Positions 1-7,600 of a stretch of DNA of 8,819 nucleotides are shown here, piece by piece. This DNA comes from CAYMSA01 sp964392965 (GTDB taxonomy: Bacteria > Actinomycetota > Coriobacteriia > Anaerosomatales > Anaerosomataceae), in assembly GCA_964392965.1 (NCBI GenBank), contig CAYMSA010000069.1, positions 1-8,819 on the forward strand, in the 5' to 3' direction. Numbering within the stretch: the first letter of the stretch is position 1; each line of letters starts with the position of its first letter. A model generated the notes under the pieces. The model was not told where the DNA came from. It worked only from the letters and a program-made list of their open reading frames with translations, and ran no database searches. The translations under genes and the position numbers were made by a program.

Positions 1-324
1 GCGCAGCTCTCCGGTGGCCAGCAGCAGCGCGTGGCCATCGCCCGTGCGCTCAATATGCACCCCAAGATCATGCTGTTCGACGAGCCGACCTCGGCGCTCG
101 ATCCAGAGATGATCCAGGAGGTCCTCGAGGTCATCATCGGTCTCGCGCAGAGCGGCATCACGATGATCGTCGTGACGCACGAGATGGGCTTCGCCAAGGA
201 GGCGGCCGACAGGGTCATCTTCATCGACGAGGGCGTAATCCTGGAGGACGGCACCCCCGAGCACTTCTTCGAGAACCCGCAGCACGAGCGCACCAAGCTG
301 TTCCTCAGCAAGATCCTGCGCTAG
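1..324 (+). CDS. glnQ: Polar amino-acid ABC transporter ATP-binding protein, C-terminal part (5' end outside window)
   Basis: This is the nucleotide-binding subunit of an ABC importer; at the inner face of the membrane it hydrolyses ATP to drive uptake through the two permeases encoded downstream. The frame is open from base 1, and 107 residues are visible. They begin in the ABC signature (LSGGQQQR, visible residues 3-10), then show Walker B with the catalytic glutamate (IMLFDEPTS, D27-E28), the D-loop SALD (31-34) and the switch histidine in VVTHEMGFA (H60). The ending, EHFFENPQHERTKLFLSKIL, is typical of the GlnQ/HisP/PebC group. Family members are about 240-250 residues, so roughly 135-140 residues including Walker A and the Q-loop lie to the left. 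An in-frame GTG at 31 is inside the signature motif and is not the start. Stop is TAG. The symbol follows the family; the partner receptor points to aspartate/glutamate rather than strictly glutamine. Confidence 0.96.
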   Translation, partial: AQLSGGQQQRVAIARALNMHPKIMLFDEPTSALDPEMIQEVLEVIIGLAQSGITMIVVTHEMGFAKEAADRVIFIDEGVILEDGTPEHFFENPQHERTKLFLSKILR

Positions 325-401
325 CGGCTGGCTGGTCTGCGGCATCAAGGGTCCGAGTCGGGCCCCGCGTGCATATCGGAAGAGTGGGTATCGACAGGAA
401 T

Positions 402-418
402 CCCGGGTGAGATCCGGG
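402..418 (+). other. Small inverted repeat between ATPase and receptor genes
   Basis: CCCGG (402-406) and CCGGG (414-418) can pair around a 7-base loop just upstream of the receptor's ribosome site (GAGGGAGG, 421-428). No T-run follows, so it does not look like an intrinsic terminator. A hairpin here could protect or process the mRNA so that the receptor is made in excess of the ATPase, as is common in ABC importer operons. The stem is only 5 bp in GC-rich DNA, so chance is possible. The rest of the 108-base gap shows no convincing promoter. Confidence 0.25.
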
Positions 419-432
419 GAGAGGGAGGAAGC

Positions 433-1278
433 ATGAAGAAGCGAGTACTGCTGCTGTCACTCGCGCTTGTCCTTGCTTTCGGCACATTCGGGCTCGCCGG
501 GTGTGGCGGCGACTCGGACAAGCCGGCAGGCGGCGGAGAGTCCACGGAGACGGCGTCGGGCGACGCTCTACCCGCGGGTGTCCAGGCGATCAAGGACGCC
601 GGTGAGCTGCGCGTGGGTGTCAAGGCCGACGTTCCCAACTTCGGCCTGCAGAACGCTGCCACGGGCGAGTTCGAGGGCATGGAGATTGACCTGGCCTACA
701 AGCTGGCCGAGCGCATCGGCCTCACTGCCGACGATGTGAAGTTCGAGGCCGTCACGGCCAAGACGCGCGGCCCGCTGCTCGATAACGGCCAGCTCGACGT
801 CGTCATCGCCACGTTCACCATCAAGCCCGAGCGTCTCGAGCAATGGAACTTCTCCGAGCCGTACTACCAGGACGAAGTCGGTCTGCTCGTGAAGAAGGCG
901 TCGGGCATCGAGGGTCTTGCGGACCTCGACGGTAAGACCATCGGCGTGGCGCAGGGTGCCACCTCGCGTGACGCTGTCCAGGCCGAAGCCGACAAGGCCG
1001 GCATCACGGTCAGCTTCCTTGAGTTCGCCACGTACCCGGAGATCAACGCTGCGCTGGAGTCCGGCCGTGTGGACGCGTTCTCGGTGGACAAGTCGATTCT
1101 CTCGGGTTATGTGACCGAGGACTCGGTCATCCTGCCCGACGGCTTCTCGCCGCAGGACTACGGTGTCGCCAGCAAGCTCGGCACCGACGATCTCCGCGAC
1201 TTCATCAACGAGATGCTCGCCGACATGGAAGCCAACGGCGAGATGGATACGCTCCTCGAGAAGTGGGGACTGAACTAG
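433..1278 (+). CDS. PEB1-like amino-acid (probably aspartate/glutamate) binding lipoprotein of ABC importer
   Basis: This is the extracytoplasmic receptor of the importer: it binds the amino acid and delivers it to the permeases. The 281-residue product has a lipoprotein signal: MKKR, a hydrophobic stretch (5-20) and lipobox LAGC with Cys24 as the lipidated residue. A flexible Gly/Ser/Glu-rich tether (25-47) precedes the SBP_bac_3 fold (about 50-281). Segments such as VTAKTRGPLLDNG (108-119), VIATFTIKPER (124-134), NFSEPYYQD (139-147), GVAQGAT (171-177) and RVDAFSVDKSIL (212-223) closely match, from memory, the Campylobacter PEB1 aspartate/glutamate-binding protein. The arginine in AKTRG and the aspartate in FSVDKS fall where this family contacts its ligand; I infer that without a structure. 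The start has a strong ribosome site (GAGGGAGG, 421-428). Stop is TAG; the first permease starts 27 bases later. Substrate assignment is inference; glutamine or another polar amino acid is the alternative. Confidence 0.95.
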   Translation: MKKRVLLLSLALVLAFGTFGLAGCGGDSDKPAGGGESTETASGDALPAGVQAIKDAGELRVGVKADVPNFGLQNAATGEFEGMEIDLAYKLAERIGLTADDVKFEAVTAKTRGPLLDNGQLDVVIATFTIKPERLEQWNFSEPYYQDEVGLLVKKASGIEGLADLDGKTIGVAQGATSRDAVQAEADKAGITVSFLEFATYPEINAALESGRVDAFSVDKSILSGYVTEDSVILPDGFSPQDYGVASKLGTDDLRDFINEMLADMEANGEMDTLLEKWGLN

Positions 1279-1305
1279 TCCTCACGGGCTAGGGCAGACG
1301 CGTAC

Positions 1306-2013
1306 ATGGCCTCGTTCTTCGAGAACATAGAGTTCCTCCAGCGCGGGCCGTTCTCGATCCCGCGCTGGGAGGCCGTGTTCGCCAACTTCGATGTGCTGTG
1401 GTCCGGCACACTGACCACACTACTGGTGGCGGCCCTAGGACTAGCGCTCTCGCTGGTCCTAGGGACCGTCTTCGGCGTGATGTCGGCGTCGCACTGGAAG
1501 GTCCCGCGCGGTATCGCACGCGTGTACGTCGAGTTCTTCCAGAACACGCCGCTGCTCATCCAGGTGTTCATGCTCTACAACGCGGTGCCGATCATCTATC
1601 CCCGGCTGTTCATCCCGGTGATCATCATCGGCATCGTGGGCGTGGGCATGTATCACGGTGCGTACATCTCCGAGGTCGTCCGCGCGGGCATCCAGTCGAT
1701 CGGCCGCGGCCAGCTCGAAGCCGCACTCTCGCAGGGTTTCACCTACGTGGGCGCGATGCGGCACATCATCATCCCGCAGGCCATGCGCGTGGTGCTCCCG
1801 CCGCTCACCAACCAGGCCGTGAGTCTCATCAAGAACACCTCGGTGCTTGCGATCATCGCGGGTGCGGACCTCATGTACGCGGGCGACTCCTTCGCCGGGC
1901 GCTACGGGCACTATGGGCCCACGTACGTGATCGTCGGCCTGCTCTACTTCCTGATGTGTTTCCCGCTCGCGCGACTCGCGCGACGCCTTGAAGACCGGAC
2001 GAGGACCAGCTGA
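1306..2013 (+). CDS. Polar amino-acid ABC transporter permease (first subunit)
   Basis: This is a membrane channel subunit of the HisM/GlnP type (235 residues; family 215-250). A short N-terminal part (1-30) precedes hydrophobic segments at about 32-59, 84-96, 102-122, 178-192 and 205-225, consistent with five membrane helices. The conserved YVEFFQNTPLLIQVF (74-88) is the family hallmark, close to EF-RGTPLL-Q in relatives. The cytoplasmic EAA loop that docks on the ATPase is present: E138-A139-A140, G144, then I155 and P157. The ribosome site is weak (AGGG at 1291-1294, 11 bases before ATG), but no other in-frame start lies between the receptor stop and this ATG. Its TGA shares one base with the next gene's ATG. 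It probably pairs with that product to form a heterodimeric channel for aspartate/glutamate. Confidence 0.95.
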   Translation: MASFFENIEFLQRGPFSIPRWEAVFANFDVLWSGTLTTLLVAALGLALSLVLGTVFGVMSASHWKVPRGIARVYVEFFQNTPLLIQVFMLYNAVPIIYPRLFIPVIIIGIVGVGMYHGAYISEVVRAGIQSIGRGQLEAALSQGFTYVGAMRHIIIPQAMRVVLPPLTNQAVSLIKNTSVLAIIAGADLMYAGDSFAGRYGHYGPTYVIVGLLYFLMCFPLARLARRLEDRTRTS

Positions 2014-2699
2014 TGGGCGCCACCGCCAACAGCCCGCTCATCGAGATGCTCACCGACCCGGTGCTCTACATCGGGTTGGGTAACGGTCTTCTGCTGACGC
2101 TTCAGATCGCCGTGTTGTCGATCATCCTGAGTTTCGCGTTCGGCACGGTGCTCGGTTCCATGCGCTACTCGGCGCTGCCGGTCATCAGTCAGCTCGCCAC
2201 GACGTACATCGAGGTCGTGCGCAACCTGCCTACGCTCCTGCTGATCCTCGTGAGTTACTTCGTGCTCGGCCTGTCGGCCATGTGGGCGGCTACGATCGGT
2301 CTCACCATCTACACGTCGGCCATCATCGCCGAGGTCATCCGCGGCGGCCTCAACTCGGTACCCACGGGGCAGTGGGAGGCGGCGAGGTCGCAGGGGCTCT
2401 CGTACCTGCAGACGATGCGGTACGTCGTGCTGCCGCCGTCGGTCGTGAAGATGATCCCGCCGATCGTCTCGCAGTTCGTCACCGTCATCAAAGACTCGTC
2501 GTTCGCCATGGCGATCGGCGCCTATGAGCTGATGTTCAAGGGGACCATCCTGGCCGGGAAGTACTGGCGCCCCGAGCAGATCATCACCATCTACCTGATC
2601 ATCGCGCTCGTGTACTTCGTCATCAACTTCGCGCTCTCCATGGTCGCGCGCCGCATTCAGAAGAAGCTCTCCGCGGGGCGCGGAACCATCGGGACGTGA
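2013..2699 (+). CDS. Polar amino-acid ABC transporter permease (second subunit)
   Basis: This is the second channel subunit, 228 residues, of the same family as the preceding permease but clearly diverged from it. Hydrophobic segments lie at about 20-49, 71-90, 92-108, 162-180 and 189-210. The family motif reads YIEVVRNLPTLLLILVSYF (65-83). The EAA loop is intact: E122-A123-A124, G128 and P141 in a WEAARSQGLS...VVLPP context. After the last helix comes a basic tail (VARRIQKK), expected on the cytoplasmic side. ATG overlaps the previous TGA in TGATG (2011-2015), so translational coupling is likely and would keep the two subunits near 1:1. A GAGG at 2001-2004, 8 bases upstream, serves as its own ribosome site. 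This is the last gene of the importer operon; no clear terminator hairpin is visible after it. Confidence 0.95.
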   Translation: MGATANSPLIEMLTDPVLYIGLGNGLLLTLQIAVLSIILSFAFGTVLGSMRYSALPVISQLATTYIEVVRNLPTLLLILVSYFVLGLSAMWAATIGLTIYTSAIIAEVIRGGLNSVPTGQWEAARSQGLSYLQTMRYVVLPPSVVKMIPPIVSQFVTVIKDSSFAMAIGAYELMFKGTILAGKYWRPEQIITIYLIIALVYFVINFALSMVARRIQKKLSAGRGTIGT

Positions 2700-2757
2700 A
2701 CCGCATCCTCTCCCGCGTGTCGCGCAGGCCGACGCAGGTCGTCACCTCTCGACGCGG

Positions 2758-2784
2758 TTGACCGCATCAGCGGACGGGTACCCT
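2758..2784 (+). promoter_or_regulatory. Weak candidate promoter for the LapA-domain gene
   Basis: TTGACC (2758-2763) resembles a -35 box. TACCCT (2779-2784) fits the loose TANNNT -10 pattern of high-GC bacteria, but the 15-base spacer is shorter than the usual 16-18. It lies 58 bases before the chosen GTG, in the 142-base gap after the importer operon. The -35 also overlaps a 4-bp GCGG/CCGC inverted repeat around TTGA. It is tentative: GC-rich DNA gives many such matches. Confidence 0.25.
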
Positions 2785-2828
2785 TCCTGTGTCCGGCAGT
2801 GCGGGAGCGGATCGTGTGGGTTGTCACC

Positions 2829-2833
2829 GGAGG
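2829..2833 (+). promoter_or_regulatory. Ribosome-binding site that fixes the LapA-domain gene start
   Basis: GGAGG lies 8 bases before GTG at 2842. It supports that GTG over the in-frame TTG at 2758, which would add 28 polar residues rich in Cys, Ser and Gly ahead of the first membrane helix and has no ribosome site of its own. Confidence 0.75.
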
Positions 2834-2841
2834 TGTGGGAA

Positions 2842-3426
2842 GTGAAGCTCTCGACCATCCTGGTCATCATTGTCGCCGTCCTCATCGCGCTGTTCACGGC
2901 GCTCAACTGGGGTCTCATATCAGAGCCCGCCGAGTTGTCGTTCGGCTTCGCCTCGGCTGAGATGCCGCTCGGCGTCGTGCTGCTCGCGTTCATGGTCCTG
3001 CTGGCGCTGCTGCTCGTCATCGTCATCGTGTACCTGCTGACGTCGTCCCTGCTTGAGATGCGCCGCCACTCGCGCGAGGCGCTTGCCAACCGGGAGCTTG
3101 CCGAGAAGGCCGAGTCCTCCCGCTTCACCGAGCTGCGCGCGTATCTCGAAGCAGAACTCGGCAAGCAGGTGGCGCAGAACGACGCGATGAACGCGGGACT
3201 GCTCGCGCGCATCGATCACGCCGAGGAGAACATGCGGCTTTTCGTCGAGCAGTCGGGGAACACGCTGGCCGCGTACATCGCTGAGATGGACGACCGTCTC
3301 GAACGTGCGCATGCCGAGCACGGGCTCGAGCCGGCGCCTCCGGTCTATGGGTCCGGCGGTCGGATCGGCGACCAGTCGGTGGCATTCGATCCCCGTGCCG
3401 ACGTGCAGGAGACCGGGACCGACTGA
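2842..3426 (+). CDS. LapA-domain (DUF1049-type) membrane protein with coiled-coil tail
   Basis: This is a 194-residue inner-membrane protein starting at GTG. Two hydrophobic helices (about 4-21 and 43-67) flank a short loop with ALNWG (20-24), the pattern of the lipopolysaccharide-assembly-protein-A (LapA/DUF1049) domain. In enteric bacteria LapA works in envelope lipid homeostasis; in a high-GC Gram-positive the role is unknown and LPS should not be assumed. Residues 70-160 (LLEMRRHSREALANRELAEKA onward) are charged, heptad-like and probably a cytoplasmic coiled coil. The tail (161-194) is Gly/Pro/Asp-rich and looks disordered. The coiled-coil extension makes it about twice the length of a minimal LapA protein and suggests a scaffold or partner-binding role (inference). 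It converges on the DUF389 gene with 3 bases between stop codons. Confidence 0.8.
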   Translation: MKLSTILVIIVAVLIALFTALNWGLISEPAELSFGFASAEMPLGVVLLAFMVLLALLLVIVIVYLLTSSLLEMRRHSREALANRELAEKAESSRFTELRAYLEAELGKQVAQNDAMNAGLLARIDHAEENMRLFVEQSGNTLAAYIAEMDDRLERAHAEHGLEPAPPVYGSGGRIGDQSVAFDPRADVQETGTD

Positions 3427-3431
3427 CGGTC
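3417..3431. other. Inverted repeat spanning both convergent stop codons
   Basis: GACCG (3417-3421) and CGGTC (3427-3431) are perfect inverted arms around ACTGA, which contains the + strand stop TGA (3424-3426); the right arm overlaps the - strand stop (3430-3432). Such a hairpin could form in transcripts from both directions, but it has a 5-bp stem and no T-run, so calling it a bidirectional terminator would be a guess. Confidence 0.3.
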
Positions 3432-4464
3432 ACAACCAGCCGGCGCGCCCCACGAACATGAGCGCGACGAGGACGAGCAGTGGCACGCTCCACAGGATGA
3501 TCGCTGCCGAGGCGGCTTTCTTCGCCTTCTCGGCCTCCCACCAGGTCCTCGGCCGTATCTTCTGGAGGAAGAACGTCGTCATGGCGGCGAGGTTGACGCA
3601 CGCCACGTTCACGAGGAAGAGCAGCAGCGCTCCGACCGCCTCGGCGCCGTGCCCGGAACCGGCGAGCAGCCCCGCACTGGCGAGTGGCGGCAGCAGTGCC
3701 ACGGCCACCATGACGCCCACGAGCGCGGCCGGGACGCCGGTGGTGAACGCGAGCGAGCCGGCGGCACCAGCGGCCAGGGCGAGGGCGATGTGCCCGAAGT
3801 CGGCACCCACCCGCGAGGCGATCTCGGGTGACTCGGGGCTCACGTGTATCACGAGGCCGATGAGTACCGAGACGATCGCTGCGACGGCGAACCCCACGGC
3901 CATGGTGCGAAGCGAACGACGGGCGAGCCCCGTATCGCCGAGGATCGACGCGAACGATAGCGCGATGTTGGGTCCGAGGAGTGGCGCGATCACCATGGCG
4001 CCCACGATGATGGCGCCGTCCGAGCGGATGAGGCCGATGGCCGCCACGATCGTCGAGAGTACCACCATCACCGGGTAGACAGAGGTGAGGTGGCTCGCCT
4101 CCGAGAGGGCCTCGTAGAGCTCCTCCCGGCTGATCCGGGCGCGGGCGCGCTCCTCCTCGGCCTTGGGCTCCTCCTCGGAGGGCCCGGACGTCTCCTCTTC
4201 GGCGGGTTCGGGCTCCTCGATTCTCGGTATCGTGGCCGAGACGGGGAGGAGGACCATCCGGAAGTCATCGCGGTGGCCGTACCGCCCGATAAGCTGGTCC
4301 GAGACCGCCTCGACGCTCTCGGCGTCGAGCAGTATCTGGATAGACGCACCGCCGTTGGTGGATCCCGCTATACGGACATGGTGAACGGCGGCGTCTTCGA
4401 GCATGGCGCTGACGGTCTCGACGTCATCGCCAGGGATACTGAACTCGAGCAGTCGCAGTGCCAT
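3430..4464 (-). CDS. DUF389 / TIGR00341-type multi-pass membrane protein
   Basis: This is a 344-residue membrane protein of unknown biochemical function. Residues 1-80 form a soluble alpha/beta domain (MALRLLEFSIPGDDVETVSAM at the front), as in other DUF389 proteins. Residues 82-107 are a strongly acidic, proline-containing linker with about a dozen glutamates. The hydrophobic DUF389 core follows: segments at about 130-147, 149-172, 186-208, 224-242, 244-268, 276-300 and 317-338. Family motifs include VGAMVIAPLLGPN (154-166), TGVPAALVGVMVAVALLPP (242-260) and KIRPRTWWE (302-310) before the last helix. Its length is normal for a DUF389 protein with the N-terminal domain. ATG is preceded by GAGGGGG on the minus strand with a 7-base gap. 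Its own promoter is likely in the gap shared with the divergent exported-protein gene. A transport or sensing role is often guessed from fold and is not shown here. Confidence 0.9.
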   Translation of the reverse strand: MALRLLEFSIPGDDVETVSAMLEDAAVHHVRIAGSTNGGASIQILLDAESVEAVSDQLIGRYGHRDDFRMVLLPVSATIPRIEEPEPAEEETSGPSEEEPKAEEERARARISREELYEALSEASHLTSVYPVMVVLSTIVAAIGLIRSDGAIIVGAMVIAPLLGPNIALSFASILGDTGLARRSLRTMAVGFAVAAIVSVLIGLVIHVSPESPEIASRVGADFGHIALALAAGAAGSLAFTTGVPAALVGVMVAVALLPPLASAGLLAGSGHGAEAVGALLLFLVNVACVNLAAMTTFFLQKIRPRTWWEAEKAKKAASAAIILWSVPLLVLVALMFVGRAGWL

Positions 4465-4514
4465 CGTGCGGCCCCCTCGTGCGCGGCATGACCGGGTGCG
4501 GACCGTTCCCTTCG

Positions 4515-4543
4515 AGTATTCCTCGGCTTCGCTCCCCGGGCAA
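4515..4543 (-). promoter_or_regulatory. Candidate promoter for the DUF389 gene
   Basis: On the minus strand TTGCCC (4538-4543) and AATACT (4515-4520) are 17 bases apart, each matching four of six sigma-70 consensus bases. Transcription would begin near 4508 and leave a leader of about 40 bases before ATG at 4464. Position and spacing are good, but the match was found by eye. Confidence 0.35.
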
Positions 4544-4574
4544 GGAGCCCATCGCGAAATCTCGAAACGCCCGG

Positions 4575-4603
4575 TTCATCCGTGCGCCTGCTTGGACTAC
4601 TAT
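4575..4603 (+). promoter_or_regulatory. Candidate promoter for the large exported repeat protein
   Basis: TTCATC (4575-4580) and TACTAT (4598-4603) are separated by 17 bases. The -10 matches four and the -35 three of six consensus bases. Transcription would start near 4610, about 40 bases before ATG at 4652. The 187-base divergent gap (4465-4651) thus may hold one promoter per direction; I see no riboswitch or clear operator in it. Confidence 0.3.
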
Positions 4604-4651
4604 TGCGCTGTCCGGCTCCTGCGAGGCCAGGTCCCAGAATCGAGGGGTATC

Positions 4652-7600
4652 ATGCGTGCTTCGGCTACGGTAGTCTCGCCCGTTCGTCGCGCCGTCTCGG
4701 CGGTGTTGGTGGTCTTGGTGGCCAGCATGGGGCTTATCTTCGTGCCGCTTGAACGGCAGTCCGCGCACGCTGGCGAGACCCCCCAGGCGGTCTGGGATCT
4801 TCAGGGCGATTTCTCTGGGAACGCGAGCACGACGGGTGATGAAACGACACTGCGGGGAGTGGTCACCTCCGGCACAGGGCGAGTCATGTTGCGCCAGCCG
4901 CTCATGGCGATCGCCGCCGGCACCGAGCACACCGTCGGCCTGCGTGCAGACGGCACGTGTGTGGCCGTGGGCGCGAACGACTTCGGGGAATGCGATGTCT
5001 CCGGGTGGCGCGACATCATCGCCATCTCGACGGGCGATGACCACACCGTCGGACTCAAGGCTGACGGCACGTGTGTCGGCGCTGGCTGGACCTCATGGGG
5101 GCAGCTGGACGTCTCGACGTGGGAGGGGATCGTCGCCATCGCCTCGGGCGATGACCACACCGTAGGGCTGAAGGCGGACGGCACCGTCGTCGCTGCAGGC
5201 TACAACGGTGAGGGCCAGTGTGACGTCTCCGGGTGGCACGACATCGTCGCGGTCGCCGCGGGGTACCACACGACGATCGGCCTCATGGCGGATGGAACGG
5301 TCGTCGGCACGGGCTGGAACTTCTACGGCCAGCTCGACCTTTCCGCGTGGGAGGACATCGTCGCCGTCGCCGCTGGCTGGGGCCATACGGTGGGCCTGAA
5401 GGCCGACGGAACCGTTCTGGCGATCGGTTACGACGCCCAGGGGCAGTGTGGCGTGGGTGGGCCGGCTTGGACGGACATCGTCGCAGTCGCCGCGGGATAC
5501 GAGCATACGGTGGGTCTGAGGGCCGACGGCAGCGTCGTGGCGGTCGGCTACAACTGGTGGCACCAGTGCGACGTGAGCGCTCTGGCCGATGTCGTCTCGA
5601 TCGCCGCCGGTGCCAACCACACAGTCGCGCTTGCCGAAGACGGGGTCACCCTGGCGGTGGGTGACAACCGGAACGGCCAGTGCAGCTTCTATGAGTGGCA
5701 GGACCTCGTCTCGGTCGCTGCAGGCGAAGACCACACGATCGCCGCGGTGAGCGACGGAACGTGCGTGACCGTGGGCGACAACGACTACGGCCAGCTGCAC
5801 GTGACGGCATGGGAGGGCGTGGCCCAGGTCGCTGCCGGTGAGGATTTCTCGGTGGGACTGAAGGGCGACGGCACCTGTGTCGCCGCAGGGGACAACTACT
5901 ACGGTCAGTGCAACGTGACCCCGGCTGCAGGCTGGACCGGCATCACGGCGATCGCCACCGGTGACGATCATGTGATCGGACTCAAGGACAACGGCACCGT
6001 GCTGGCCATCGGCGACAACAGCCGGGGGCAGCTGGCGGTTGGTGGCTGGACGGGTATCAGGGCAATCGCCGGCGGCATGTACCACACGGTCGGTGTTACC
6101 GATTCGGGGACGTGTATCGCCGTGGGCGCGAACGAGGACGGCCAGTGTGAGGTCACCGGACCGGAGTGGAACGACATCATCGCCGTCGCCGCTGGCGACT
6201 GGCATACGGTGGGTCTGAGGTCCGACGGTACCTGCGTCGGGGCGGGAGAGGACGATCTCGGCCAGCTGGATGTCAGCCCTGCCGACGGCTGGACGGACAT
6301 CATCGCAATCGCAGCGGGCGACGAGCACACCGTCGGCCTGAAGTCTGACGGGACCTGTGTGGCAGCGGGTTACAACGATTGGGGCCAGTGCGATGTATCC
6401 GCATGGACGGACATCGTGGCCGTTTCCGCGGGCTACGGGTTCACCGTAGGACTCAGGGAGGACGGCACGTGTGTTGCCGTCGGGGGAAGCGACTGCAACC
6501 AGTGTGAGGTGACCGGTTGGAACGATCCGGTCCGGCCGCGGCTCGCGGGCACCATCGGTGGCTCTGCGGACGCTGTCGGCCTGCGCGTCGATGGCGGGAC
6601 TTCCGGCGCTTCGTGGGGCAGCATCGAGACTGTGACCAGCACCTTGCGGCGTGGGCACGCTGTGAAGTTCGCGGTTCGCGCCTCGGATGACGGGGTGACA
6701 TGGAGCGAGCCGCTAGGGAGTGACGGCGAACCGGTCGACTGGACCGACGGGACCGGCACCTACCTCGGACAGGCGTTCGGTGATGCGGAGGCCCGCACCC
6801 AGCTCACCGCCGTACCTTCGTCGCGCTATCTCGACATCGTGGTGCGCCTCGAGTCCGGCGGGCAGGGGACGCCGCTTCTCGAGATGATCACGCTGACCTA
6901 CGAGCCCAACAGAGCGCCGATCGCGGCCGATGATCCTGGCGCGATGTCGGCGGTCGACAACATCACAGCAGCTGACGGGGCTGCGGCGGACGCATTCGGT
7001 CACGAGGTTGACATCTCGGGAGACACGCTTGTGATCGGCTCGCATCTCGATGACGATGCCGGCTCTGCGTCCGGTTCGGCGTACGTGTACGTCCGGAGTG
7101 GTGCCGAGTGGGTCGCACAGGCCAAGCTGACGGCCTCGGACGCGGCCGAGCGGGATTGGTTCGGTCACTCGGTGGCCGTCGACGGCGATACCGTCGTCGT
7201 GGGCGCGCCGATGGCGGACAGCCCTGCCGTGGACGCCGGTGCGGTCTACGTGTTCACGCGGACGGGCGACAGCTGGAGCCAGGCAGCCAAGCTCACCGGC
7301 GACGGTGCGGGCGACTCTCGCTTCGGCTGGGCGGTCGACCTCTCGGGTGACACGCTCGTGTCTGGCTCCGGCTCCGACGCCAACTGGCAGGGGGCTGCGT
7401 ACGTCTTCACGGGGAGTGGTGCATCGTGGAGCCGTCAGGCGAAGCTGCTCGCAGCCGACGGAGCGTACGGCGATGAGATGGGCAACACGATCGCTGTGGA
7501 CGGCGATGTCGTCGCACTCGGCGCACGCGGCGATGACGAAGGCTCGTACAACACCGGCTCTGCGTTCGTCTTCAAGCGGACCGATGGATCCTGGGCGCAG

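Noticed and set aside
1398..1991. Open frame of 197 codons within the first permease gene
   Set aside because: It lies in another frame of a clear permease gene; the His/Arg/Gly-rich product has no membrane segments or motifs.
2758..2841. TTG start giving a 28-residue longer LapA-domain protein
   Set aside because: There is no ribosome site before it, the added residues are unlike a membrane-protein N-terminus, and GGAGG sits 8 bases before GTG at 2842.
3305..4078. Open frame of 257 codons on the plus strand
   Set aside because: It is antisense to the DUF389 gene and overlaps the LapA-domain gene; the Ala/Ser/Thr/Pro/Arg-rich product is typical of a shadow frame.
4531..4548. GCTCC/GGAGC inverted repeat in the divergent gap as a terminator or operator
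   Set aside because: The stem is 5 bp with no T-run and overlaps the -35 of the candidate minus-strand promoter; it is not distinguishable from chance in GC-rich DNA.
4424..5044. Open frame of 206 codons on the minus strand crossing the divergent promoter gap
   Set aside because: It overlaps the start of the DUF389 gene and the signal-peptide region of the exported protein, and shows no recognisable motif.
4907..6520. Regular tandem repeats as a possible CRISPR or non-coding satellite array
   Set aside because: The 114-base period is a whole number of codons, differences are mostly at third positions, and the frame stays open, so it is a coding repeat.
5093..6658. Open frame of 521 codons on the minus strand with internal repetition
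   Set aside because: It is antisense to the RCC1 block; its repetition mirrors the 114-base repeats of the plus frame. It has no signal or known domain and no good ribosome site was seen.
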